A stretch of 64,000 nt of DNA from Delphinus delphis (taxonomy: Eukaryota; Chordata; Mammalia; Artiodactyla; Delphinidae), in the NCBI RefSeq assembly GCF_949987515.2, contig NC_082687.1, positions 117,471,838 through 117,535,837 on the forward strand, written 5' to 3'. Positions 25,154 through 35,368 of the stretch are shown piece after piece. Position numbers and translations under genes: made by a program. How positions within the stretch are numbered: position 1 is the first letter of the stretch; each line of letters starts with the position of its first letter. The notes below the pieces were generated by a model. That model had not been told where the DNA came from. It did not search any database and saw only the letters and a list, made by a program, of their open reading frames with translations.

Positions 25154-25485
25154 CAGGAGTTGGCAAACTTTCTTTAAAGACCCAGATAGTAAATAATTTA
25201 GGCTTGTGGACCATAGGATCTCTGTTACTCAACTCTGCCACTGTAGTGTGAAAACAGCTGTAAGGTAACATTTACATAACAGTATGCAAATGAATGGGCA
25301 TGTCTGTGTTCCAGTAAAACTTCATAAGCATTGAAACTTGGATTTCACATCATTTTCACATCATGAAATAGTCTTGACTTTTTTCAATCATTTTAGATGT
25401 TAAAAATCATTCTTGGCTCACAGGCCTTTAAAGAGAGGCAAGTGGGCCAGATTTGGCCCATTAGTGTAGTTTGATGACCCTTTTC
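25154..25485 (-). mobile_element. hAT-type MER element (antisense)
   Basis: Begins CAGGAGTTGGCAAACT and ends with AGTTTGATGACCC, an inverted-repeat pair typical of a common mammalian non-autonomous hAT family. The inside contains 'aatttaggcttgtggacc' and 'cacaggcctttaaagagaggc'. Diverged; no target duplication was secured. Confidence 0.65.
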
Positions 25486-26104
25486 CTAGAGCATAATTAC
25501 CTCTACATTAAATGCCCTTACTAAATATTCTGTAGTCTCTGAATGTATTCCCATTACATGTAGGGACTAGGTATATGGAGCACTTCACATCCTAAAATTT
25601 TCAGGTTAACAGAACTCTAAAGACTGCCTCACAATTGCTCATTGGCCAGTTGATTTCAAACGGTTATTGAAACAATCATTTCACTTATATGAAATTTACA
25701 AAGGAATTTACCAGACTTAAAATCACATTGATGTAAATACTTTTGATGTCTCTATTTTTATCACAGCAAGTTTGCCAATTCTTCTTGGTGTCCCATTTAC
25801 CCAGTTAAAAGCCTTCAAGTATACTATGTTACCCTGAGATGGCACAGTTCAGTGGTAGGCACAATTTCATCTGTAGGAAATATTCAAACCTCATACTGCC
25901 ACCATTTTGGATACCATTTACAGTCACGTCACAATACTACAATCTTTCTACTTAGTAGTATCTTCCCTGTACTAGAAATTTTCAGAATATTCAATAGTTG
26001 TGGTAGAAGGCTGATGCTAGGCTCAGAAAGGTAGTATGGATTATAAATCTTTGTGTGTGACCTAACACACAAGTAATTTGTTAAAATGAAAGGAAATCAG
26101 ACCC

Positions 26105-27481
26105 AATTTACCTGTATAATCAACATTTATTGGACAAAATTACTAGCAAGTAGCACAAAACAATTCATACAATCTGTTTGGTACCCTCAATGAAATCCCA
26201 GTTCTGTTTCTCTAGATGCTTCAACCTTGCCTAAAAAGTTCTCCTCAGGCAGGTTTGTTAGGTTCTCTGAAGGCGTAATTGTTAAACTTATAGTCAGCAT
26301 TAGGCTAAAAGCCTCCAAAATCAATCCCAGATTTCACACTAACCCTAAATGCCATTCTAAAGAACAGAGGATGTAGAGTTTACCAGATCTATGCCCTGCT
26401 TCTAAGGGACAGGAAAATATTTAGGCAATTCCAATATATAAAATGTCACCAATTTCAAGGACAAGAGCCCATTTCTAACATCTGTTATATAATAGGAATA
26501 GCTTCTGAAGGGCTTATAGTAGCTGCTTTGGGAATGTGACCTTTTTGACTAAATACTAGCTGATCACTCCTGGGAAATAAATTCTTGTTAACATACTTAC
26601 ATAAAAAAGAATGTAAGCTCCATAAAGGCAAGGATTTTTGTCTGTTTCGTTCAGTGCGGTACCTGGCCCACAGTAAGTGCTCAAACATTTGCTCAAAGAG
26701 TAAATATGGTGACTTTGCTGGAGTATTAAAGTAAGTTACAGACATTATAATAAACATGTTTTGGCCACAAACATTCTTAATGCAACCACAATAAAAATTA
26801 GGTTTGAAACACACAGTCCTACTTTACAGAGTTCAAGAGCTTAAAAGTGAGGGGAAGCATCCAGGTAAGACCCCATGCACTCTAGCCTTCCATTACTGGA
26901 TATTATATACTTTCTCTAAGATTGTACCAACCTAGCAACCATAACAGAGGTCCACTTAATCTAAAAATTAAACTGGCACTTACAGCAAATACATTGTGGG
27001 CCTGCATTTTCTGTATAGCTTTTAACTCCTTTTTTCAAAATTCTTCCCTTGCTTTTGTATAATTTATTTCTAAATATTTCACCTTATTATTTCACCATAT
27101 TATCTGCATCCTACTAAACCTTGGCCAACCCTTAAAATGTTAAAGGAAAAACAATCTATTTCCTAATAAGTATAATAAACCTTCATGTATAAATACTTTT
27201 TATGTTCAGCCCCTGTAAAGCCACCAAATAATCTGTAAAAAGTTTTAAAATGTGAATCAGAGCCGAGTTTTAAGAACTTAGCTATGAATGGCTGAGATCA
27301 TTACCCATTTAATATAGTTCCCGCAAAGAATAACAGAATGTGTAAAATGAAATGAAGGTCCCTTAGAGTCTGAAATTCTTCTGGTGCACAGTCCTGCCTT
27401 CTTTGTTCAAGAAGTTTGTAGTCATTTTCAGGATCCACTCCAGGAGCCAAAATTCTTAATTTAGGTATCAGGCAAACCATT
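26105..27481 (-). other. C4orf3: C4orf3 exon 2 (3' untranslated, first base completes the stop codon)
   Basis: On the - strand an acceptor TTTTTACAG ends at 27482 and the exon starts AATGGTTTGCC at 27481. Its first base A joins the TG left by exon 1 to make TGA. The rest is therefore 3' UTR. A canonical AATAAA occurs on the - strand at 26131-26126, giving an exon of about 1.37 kb. The 3' end is inferred from that signal only. Confidence 0.7.
26595..26710 (+). repeat. MIR/L2-like 3' segment
   Basis: 'aatgtaagctccataaaggcaagg', 'tttttgtctgtttcgttcagtg', 'acagtaagtgctcaaacatttg' follow the end of a MIR/L2-type element. It would lie inside the C4orf3 3' UTR. Confidence 0.65.
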
Positions 27482-28977
27482 CTGTAAAAACCAAATAATT
27501 GTCAACAATGTTTCCTTTTTCTTTCCCTTTAAATACTTTATGCCAACTTTTGAAAACTTTGATTGTCTTAGTCATTTGCCTATTCCTAAATGATTTTCAT
27601 ATTGATAAGAGCAAAAAAAGGCCTGACTATTCTTTATAAGTCTTCCATTTTCTATCCAGAGCTGAAAATTCAGATCATTAAAAAAAAAAAACAAACAAAA
27701 AAACACTGCATTTGAAGTATCACTCTACCAAATATCAGGAGGAGTGGGTGGAAAGATTCTCCTTTACAAATGACTTGACAGAGGATTTTACAGAAACACC
27801 CATCTTCCATTGGTCCCACTGAACCCTCGGCCACACCATTCAAGAAATCCAAGGAATCAGAGACAATGGGGCCTCACCAACAGTGAGCTTATGCCCAAAT
27901 TTTTGCCAAAATTGGGGGCTGGGGGTGAGAGAAGAAGACATAATTACCACAAATTCAATAAGCATGATGGCTGAGTGAAATTAACTTACAGTGCGTAAAG
28001 GATTAGCTCCGAAGTCCAAAGGAGCTGTTTAATGACTAAATGAGCTGCACCGCTTTTCCTCCTTCAGCTCACTGCTCCTCTCCTGAACTTGTCTCTTGTA
28101 TCATCTCAGTCCTGTATCCTCCTTCTTGTTCTGCTCCCCCAAGCCCCTTCTCTAAGTCCCCTTCCTTTATCCTCTGCCAAAACAGTCTTCTCAGAGGGGG
28201 TGGCAATGAAAATGGAGAGCATGGATTTTCCAAAGGGAATCTAGAGAGTTTTGTGACTCATCAGTTGGTGTTTTGGAGTGTGCGGGTGTGTATATAAAGC
28301 AATGCGGGAAATCAGAAAATGAGACCCAGGCTTCCGGGAGGAGAAGTGAGTGAATAAAGTTAACATTTACTGAAATGGGGACACTGAAAAGTAAGGTCAT
28401 CTGAGTACGAAGTCAAGAGTCCAGTTCTGGACCCATGTGAGATAACCGTGCACGGCCTGCTCACGGTCAAACCGTCGTACAGTAACAGTAGCTTTAGCGG
28501 AGCGCTGACTGCTGCCAGGCAATATGCAAATAAATCGCTTTTAGATAAGTTGGCGATTTATCTGAAACACCACGCCACACCACACCCCTATGACCGGGTT
28601 ACTATTGGTCCCAAATGGTAAATGTGAATATAAAGCTCCAAAAAGCCAAATAACGTCTCCAGTTTCTTCGTGGTAGTGCAGGAACTCAAACCCAGCCGGT
28701 TTCCTCCCAACATAGAACAAAAAATTTATGAAGCGAAGTTTCCTCTACACCTCATCTGAACACCCTCAACTGAGGTGCCAAGGAAGGACATTTTCACTCT
28801 GGTCTTCGTTCCACTCCCGCGCCTACCCTATCCTACCACTCGCCAGCTGGATGACGGTGGACAGGCCGTAACTTTCCGTAATGCAATTTCCTCGCCTCTC
28901 CCGCACCCACCTCCCCAAACTGGGGTAGATGGTCTCTAAGCCCCTTACCATTTCAACGATGCATTAAGAGTACTCAC
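27482..28977 (-). other. C4orf3: C4orf3 intron
   Basis: Donor G|GTGAGTAC (28977 downward) and acceptor TTTTTACAG (27482). The 1.5-kb intron holds an A-rich simple stretch at 27680-27705 and no recognisable gene. Confidence 0.8.
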
Positions 28978-29560
28978 CAGGGTAAAAAATACACGAAGAA
29001 AAACAACACCACGTCTAAGAGGACGAAGAGCCAGAGATCCAACCAGTAGGAATGTTTTGGTAACCGGTCTGCCCCGGACTGAGGCCGCACTTCGTGGTTC
29101 TGCTGCGGCCTCTCGGCTTCACCCAAGCCTCGCCGCTCCCGGGGACCATCCCGACCATCTTCGGCCGCCAAGCCCACCTCCATCTTGCAGCAGTCGCCAC
29201 GCCACAATCTGAGTAGTCGGAAATTCTCAGCTCCCGCTTTTCCGCGTTCGCCTCGCCGCAAAAGTGGACGAAGTCCGACCCCCCCCGCCCCACAACGCAT
29301 GCGCTGTTCCCCGCCCCGGAAATGGGCCCTGTACCCGCCCCGGAAGTGAGCCCTGTACCCGCCCCTCCCAGCGCGCAGGCGTCTTCCGTCGGCCCGCTAC
29401 CCCCGTGACTGCGGACGGACAGCGGCGTCTGCACTTGGAGGCGGGGGAAGCTGTCCGCCCGTTCCGCCCTGCAGCGTCCAGGTGGGAAGCCGGTTATTCA
29501 GGTTTCGCTAGAAGAAATACTCTCTGGCCGGACCGGAAGTCACTTCACGTCCCATTCCTG
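28860..29560 (-). promoter_or_regulatory. C4orf3: CpG-rich promoter of C4orf3
   Basis: The only clearly CpG-dense stretch in the window, with no TATA box. It contains an NRF1-like CGCATGCGC (29296-29304), ETS/GABP-type CCGGAAAT (29316-29323) and CCGGAAGT (29340-29347) inside a 24-bp direct repeat, a further CCGGAAGT at 29533-29540, and an AAGATGGAGG at the start codon resembling a YY1 site. This is the usual architecture of a housekeeping, dispersed-initiation promoter. Transcription could also run rightwards, but I find no gene there. Confidence 0.75.
28978..29183 (-). CDS. C4orf3: C4orf3 (another-regulin), SERCA-inhibiting micropeptide
   Basis: ATG at 29183-29181 opens a 68-residue protein starting MEVGLAAEDGRDG, close in length to the 66-residue human product. 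The N-terminal half is hydrophilic and cytosolic. The C-terminal half, from about residue 45 (SYWLDLWLF) to the end (FLP), is a single hydrophobic membrane helix like those of phospholamban and sarcolipin. Known role: an ER membrane peptide that binds and lowers the activity of the calcium pump SERCA. The coding exon ends TTACCCTG|GTGAGT, and the stop TGA is made across the junction with 27481. Without splicing the frame would read one extra Trp and stop at TGA at once. An ATG at 29300 is in frame upstream, but nothing supports its use. Confidence 0.93.
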
Positions 29561-29889
29561 ACAGGTGATTGATTCCACCTTGGAAGTGCCCATGGTCGCC
29601 TCTCCTTATCCCTGTATTCCTTTTGGGTCCTTATGCCAAGGTTTTAAAAGAGCCTCCTCTAATGGGTTTTGTACTGTCCCTAACATCTTACACTTATTTG
29701 ATTAAATTCTGTAAACAGCTCTAATGAGGTTGACATCGTAAGTGTGAGGGTAAGTTTCTAAAGCGGCCAGAGAGCAAAACGTGAGAATTTTGTATGTATC
29801 TCAAAGGAGTGAACTTAAGAATAATCCAAGGGTTTGGGAGTGTGATCCCCCATGACATTAGAACGTTAGCAGAAAGAAAATGATTTACC

Positions 29890-30400
29890 ATAGTAGGCAA
29901 GGGAAAATTCTCCTCTACTCTCTTTGGGTCTCCAGCTGGGCATAAGAATTAAATTGACATAAGACAGGTTAACAGGAGAAAAGCATAGAAGTGGTTTTTA
30001 GGGTTTTTTTTTTTTTTTACATGTACATGGGAACCTTCAGAAGAGAATGAAGACCTGAGGAAGTGACCAGCGCAGAAAGCTTTTCTACCTTTTAGAAAAA
30101 GAAACAAGTAAGACAAAGAGGTTTGGTTAAGGGTAGTTAATTGTGGAGAAATGACTAGGAAGATAAGGGTTAGTTTAACAAGGTTTGTTTGTATGGATTT
30201 TTTGGTCCAATTTCCCATCTCTGGTGATAAAAATATTTTTCTTCCTCCTGATGTAGTGAGGGCATCTTTTACATGGGAATTTTATCTCCTTCAGGAAGAA
30301 AAAGGAAGGTCAGAGTGCACTTCTAGCACCAGCTGTTTCTCAAATGCCTTTAACTGAAAATATTCAATATGCCAAAGTGACATATTTTGGGGTGACATGC
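29890..30400 (-). mobile_element. ERV1-type LTR (antisense), decayed
   Basis: On the - strand it begins TGTCACCCCAAAATATG and ends with TCTTATGTCAATTTAATTC plus a short tail. The same beginning and end are found in the LTR at 46337-48303. It adjoins env-like sequence at higher coordinates, as a 3' LTR of a minus-oriented provirus would. The edges are approximate and I do not assign a family name. Confidence 0.65.
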
Positions 30401-30669
30401 TCTGAACTCCTTCATTCCCCTGTCTGAAACTTCCCTAGAAGTTTCACACAAACTCTGAGTTAGTGGCTGTGGAGAGAAGAATTGGGTTAGCAGCAGAGTG
30501 GCAAGGGATCTGCAAAGGGAGAGAAGAACATAGATTAGAATGAGGATGCATAAACAGAAAACAACACATCTAAGCACACTTCCCCATATCCCATTAAATC
30601 AGTCTCCCATCCCTGGGAATAGGTCAGTCCAATAGAATGGCTGAGCCTCGTTTATCTGATGGAGGGTGT

Positions 30670-30861
30670 TTATCTTGTCTTCAAAAGGTGCAGATTAAAC
30701 ACTATTTGTCCCAGGTGATTTACATAGAAGCAGCATGCTTCATCAGTGATGGCACAAGCTCCTCTTTCTTGGGCTGTCAGTGTGTCCGGGGCAAGAAGAT
30801 TTTCAAGTCCAGCAGAGGCTACTAACTTTTGACTGAAAGACTTCTGACATTTGCATACCAA
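30670..30861 (-). pseudogene. Retroviral env transmembrane-subunit remnant
   Basis: An open stretch of 63 codons on the - strand contains a CX6CC cysteine motif followed by FYVN. This is the disulfide-forming motif of gammaretrovirus-like envelope transmembrane proteins. It is a short fragment bounded by stops, with no signal peptide, surface subunit or membrane anchor recognisable. Position between an integrase remnant and an LTR on the same strand fits a minus-oriented provirus. Confidence 0.65.
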
Positions 30862-31245
30862 TATTGAACTCTTGTTCTGTTACTATGGAAAGATTTAGAA
30901 CTGCCTTTTCCAACTCATAAGTTCCAAAGGCTAAGAAAAAGGATCTTAGTACTGAAAAGAACTTAGACTTGTGTATACAAGCCAGTTATACCCAAGTATA
31001 CTAGTTAGTTCCTGTATATGGCTAGTCGTAGTGTCATATTGTTCACTTAAGTCCCTATAGTGTTCAGTCAATCCAGAAATGGGAGGTTTAGAGACGCCAG
31101 TAGGCATAGGGTGACCAAACACTATTTCAAAAGGGGTTAATCCACACCTTCTGTTTGGAGTATTCTGGATTTTTATAAGGACCAGAGGTAGTGCTTCTGG
31201 CCATTAAGTCCAGTTTCTTGATAGACTTTTCCTAAAGTCCTTTTG

Positions 31246-31409
31246 CCTCTCCTGCTGCGGAGCACAGGCTCCAGACGTGCAGGCCCAGCGGCCACGGCTC
31301 ATGGGCCCAGCTGCTCCACGGCATGTGGGATCTTCCCGGACTGGGGCACGAACCCGTGTCCCCTGCATCGGCAGGCGGACTTTCAACCACTGCGCCACCA
31401 GGGAAGCCA
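31246..31409 (-). mobile_element. 3'-truncated, tailless CHR-2 SINE with 14-bp target duplication
   Basis: Carries the tRNA-like head (antisense, ending CACCAGGGAAGCCA) but lacks the last roughly 30-40 bases of the SINE and any poly-A. It is nevertheless flanked by a perfect duplication CTAAAGTCCTTTTG (31232-31245 and 31410-31423). It is inserted in the integrase remnant. Confidence 0.9.
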
Positions 31410-31424
31410 CTAAAGTCCTTTTGA

Positions 31425-31720
31425 TGTCTAGATTTTTATGTTCTATTTGCCCTGAGGATTGGGGACGGTGCAGGGCATGAAATTTTAATGAGTACTCCAA
31501 AGTTTTTGCAAGCATGTAGTTTATTTCTGTTATAAAATGAGTTCCTTGGTCTGACTCAATCCATAAAGGAATACCAAAATGAGAAATAATCTAGTTATTA
31601 ATTTATTCACTGCTGTGTGGTGTTGTCATGTCTAGTCAGATAGCATTTAGTCCATCTACTAGGTGTACAGACAGTAAACCACTGGGATTAGCCTAGAGCT
31701 GGAGGTAAAACTGTGAAATC
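31425..31720 (-). pseudogene. Retroviral integrase core remnant (antisense, interrupted)
   Basis: On the - strand the frame shows FGIP, WIESDQGTHF and PQSSGQIE, which are the blocks around the second Asp and the Glu of the retroviral DDE integrase core. Upstream are in-frame stops, and downstream the remnant is interrupted by the SINE at 31246-31409. It is non-functional and the rest of pol is not recognisable beside it. Confidence 0.75.
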
Positions 31721-32099
31721 CATTTGGAGTCCTGCAGGGGACAGAGTGGTAGAGAACATTTCCTTGCCCACAATTCTGGTATCAAGGATGGATGTCACTA
31801 ACTGGACACTGCTCACTCCAGGGCTGCTGCTGGTGACAGATCCTGGGACCTCTAACATAAGCCGGCAGAAGATGAGAATTCTACTAGTCAGTCTCCCAGA
31901 TTTCTGCCGTAGTATCCAATAAACGAGAATGGTAAGAGTCTCTTCTTGTCTTTTTCTCTTTCTGAATTTAGATTAACAGGAGAAAACATTTGTTTGAACT
32001 GTTTGGGGGGGTTATAGTGACTCTGGTGTCTTCTGTTATGAATACTCTTGTTTTCTATTTCTAATGGCTGTAGAGAAAGGAAAGCTTAAAAAACAATCT

Positions 32100-32400
32100 C
32101 CCTAGACCCCAGCACCCTCAGAGGGTATATTTTTCCCCTCTGAGGAACAGTACCCCATCAAACGACAGGGTCAACTGATCCTCAGCTGCACCCCAGAGCT
32201 CACCATTAAACTTACAGTAGAGAATCAGAAACTGGATTTCTTAATTGACACTGGTGCAACTTTACCGTCAAGTCAGAGGATTTATCTCTGTCACCCCTGA
32301 TTCTATTCAAGCTGTCGAATTCTCTGGGTAATCTATTTCACTGTCCACATCTCAGGCCACCTCAATATCCTTAGGACTTTCATTTCTCTTATTTCTTTTC
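32100..32400 (+). pseudogene. Retroviral protease remnant (sense)
   Basis: The + strand frame shows a hydrophobic strand leading into the aspartic-protease active-site motif DTGAT (near 32249-32263), the hallmark of retroviral proteases. About 20 codons later a stop and frame change break it. The orientation is opposite to the integrase and env remnants 0.5-1.5 kb to the left. The stretch 31721-32099 may include decayed gag sequence, but I cannot show it. Confidence 0.65.
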
Positions 32401-32490
32401 CATCATTACTACTTTACACACCTATGATAGTTTTCTTTGAGAGTTGTACAGTCATCAAAACTAATTGCTATTTGTTGCAGCTTCTCTTTT

Positions 32491-32691
32491 TTTTTTTTTT
32501 TTTTTTTTCCGGTATGCGGGCCTCTCACTGTCGTGGCTTCTCCCATTGCGGAGCACACGCGCAGGCTTAGCAGCCATGGCTCTCGGGCCCAGCTGCTCCG
32601 CGGCATGTGGGATCCTCCTGGACCGGGGCACGATCCCGTGTCCCCCGCATCGGCAGGCGGACTCTCAGCCACTGCGCCACCAGGGAAGCCC
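32491..32691 (-). mobile_element. CHR-2 SINE (antisense)
   Basis: T-run tail, 'ggtatgcgggcctctcactg', ending GCGCCACCAGGGAAGCCC. Perfect 14-bp target duplication GCAGCTTCTCTTTT (32477-32490 and 32692-32705). It has little divergence, so is a fairly young insertion. Confidence 0.95.
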
Positions 32692-32705
32692 GCAGCTTCT
32701 CTTTT

Positions 32706-33090
32706 ATCTTCATCTTGACCTTTAGCAGCTCCCGCTATTAATCTGTTTCCACCCCACTCAGCCAACCTGGTGCCCAGCAAACACCCTTTGCTCCAGCCAG
32801 ATTGATTTCTTCTGCTTCCTCATGGAAACTCTTCTCCTTTTGGCCTTTAGGCTTTGGCACATGTTGTCTTCATTAAACTGAAATGCTTCCCCACCTATCC
32901 TAATCCTTCCCATCTTTTTTCAGTTCAAATTGCCAACTTCATAAAGTTTCCCTCGCTACATTTCACGTTGATCTCTCCATTCTCAGTATTTTTAACACAC
33001 CAATTGCAAAAAAGTTCACATTTAACTCATCTCCAACTACTTCATATGTCATGCTTTCTTCTTAGGGTGAGAGTTATCTTCTGAAAATTA
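32706..33090 (+). repeat. L2 LINE 3' segment, decayed
   Basis: Pyrimidine-rich, with 'cctcatggaaactcttctcc', 'gctttggcacatgttgtcttc' and 'gaaatgcttccccacctat' in the order of the L2 3' end. Diverged. Confidence 0.55.
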
Positions 33091-34529
33091 TGCAGTGAGT
33101 ATTTGTTCCCATAGTTTTTTGCCTTTCTTCTGCATCAATTACCCTCTACATTCTGTAACAGCCACCTGTTGATGAGGTGTCTACTGGTCATTTTTCAAAA
33201 CTTTTCTACCTTCAGCTCAAAAAACATTGAAATTTTCTTGACATAGTTTGGTACGTTGGCTTGCTTTGTAGCAAAATTTTATGTAAATTATCTCCCCTAT
33301 CAGAGTATTAAATATTCTTCAGGATATTTTACCTATCCTATATTTTTACCATCTTTGCAGCCTCTATAGTCTCTCAAACCGTACCTTGAATGTGGAAGAA
33401 ATTAAATATTTATTCAGTTATGTTTCTTGTATTCTGCAGCCACTAATACAATCTTAATTATCTCTTTTGTAACACAGTAGTATAATGATACCACTGAGAT
33501 CTACCACTACTGATCTACCACTGTCAGTGAGGATACTTTCTGAGATTTTTCTCAAGTACCAGTAATGGGTATACACTAATCCATTCCCCCATTTTGGATT
33601 TCATGTCTTTTATTTCAGTGAATACTCCTTGAATGCCTACTGTGTGTCAGGCACTATCTGAGGAGCCATAGGAGATACAGATGCAATAGTCATCCAATTC
33701 TTTAGAAGTACTGGCTGAGGACATCTCACAGATATGGGATATTCAAACACTCTGTCCCAGAGCCCTGGGGTTCTGCATCATGGTTGGGATGTTAGGAAGG
33801 CTAAGCAGGATTGGCTGTGAATAAACTGCCTACCCTCTTCCCCCTACCTACTCGCACACATACAGACTTCAACCTTAAGAGCTCAGTTTTGTTTATTTTA
33901 TATTTTGGGGTTTCATAAAAGATTTTATTTCAAAATAAAGAGGGCATTCTGCTGCATTTTGAAGTTTAAAAACAACTTAATATGGCCAAGCTTAATTGGT
34001 AGTCATAGATGACAAAGATGTTAAAACCCACAGCCTTGAAGTCTCATTATGCTAACCAATAGAGCAATCAACCTTTGTTTTATTGAAAGGTGTTGGAGGG
34101 ATGGTCATTGAGGGTGCAGATTGAAAGGTTAGTCAATACATGACACGTCTTCTCTCATAAAGTCACGTAATAGGCTTCCAAGAGTAGACATGACAATATT
34201 GACATAGGTGTGAGCTAGAATAACAGTGTTAAGCAAATGGAGGCCCAGGTGATAACTGCTATATATAAAATATTAACCTGAATTACACTTGTTTTATAGG
34301 TGTGAGAAATGTCAACATGTTAACAGCAGTTAACTCTGGGAGATGGAATGACAGATCATTTTATTCTTTGTGCTTTTTCACAAAGTTGGGAAGATGGGAA
34401 GAAAGTTTTTTGAAATAAGTTAGGAAACAAGCAAGAGATAAATCTAGGTCAAAATGATTACTTAAGTATTTCTAACATCAGATCACAGGCACTAGGCACA
34501 TACGTATCAGGGGATTATAATGATTTATA
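33091..34529. other. Intergenic, no gene seen
   Basis: AT-rich. A short L2/MIR-like phrase 'tgcctactgtgtgtcaggcac' occurs at about 33634. Nothing else is recognised. Confidence 0.6.
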
Positions 34530-34765
34530 ACAGTGTTTTTCAAACTGTGTTTCATGGAGCTCCATGTTTCCTAGGGAGAACTCAGGGACCAACATGAAAT
34601 GGAGGAATAGATGCAGGGAATGAGGCTTCAAGCCTCTACTGGAGAAACTCAGCTTTTATGTTCATATCTATAAATATGCCCTGTTAGAAAACAGATTTAT
34701 TTTTTTCTGCTCTGATGAGAACTCTGTCAGAAAATCACCTTGGGAGACCCATGTTCAGAATGGTA
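34530..34765 (+). repeat. MER5-like hAT fragment
   Basis: Starts 'cagtgtttttcaaactgtg', the usual start of MER5-type elements, and later has 'ctctgtcagaaaatcacctt'. Boundaries approximate. Confidence 0.45.
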
Positions 34766-35029
34766 GAGTAGGCAGCTCCACGCCTCTGTCACTCCACGAA
34801 ACATTGAAAATAAGCAGAAACAACCTGAAATAAGTTTGCCAGAACTCTGGAAACAGTCAAAGGTTTACAGAAACCAAGCAAATCCTAGTCAAAATATGTG
34901 AAGACATGGATAGAACTGAGGGAGAAATAGATCTACGATAATAATTGAAAATTTCAATACTCCACTTTCAGTAATGGGCGACACATCTGATCTAGACAGA
35001 AGATCAATAAGAAAATAGAGGACTTTCAG

Positions 35030-35368
35030 ATAAAGACAAATACTGTATGATATCACTTATATGTGGAATCTGAAAACTAAACTAGTGAATATAACAAAAA
35101 AGAAACAGACTCACAGATATAGAGAACAAACTAGTGGTTACCAGTGGGAAAAGGGAAGCAGGGAGGGGCAATATAGTGGCTAGGGGAGTAAGAGGTACAA
35201 ACTACTATGTATAAAATAAATAAGCTACAAGGATATATTGCACAGCACAGGGAAATAGCCAATATTTTATAATAACTATAAATGGAGTATACCTTTAAAA
35301 ACTTTGAATCACTATGTTGTACACCTGAAACTTATATTGTGAATCAGCTATACCTCAATTTAAAAAAA
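35030..35368 (+). mobile_element. L1 3' end (sense, strongly 5'-truncated)
   Basis: 'tgtatgatatcacttatatg', 'tagtggttaccagtgggaaa', 'acctgaaacttatattgtga', 'cagctatacctcaattt', ending in an A-rich tail. This is the sense version of the cetartiodactyl L1 3' UTR. Confidence 0.85.

Noticed and set aside
29015..29434. A 139-codon open frame overlapping the C4orf3 start
   Set aside because: It is in another frame of the GC-rich promoter and first exon, with low-complexity Gly/Ala/Thr content. The micropeptide frame is the conserved one.
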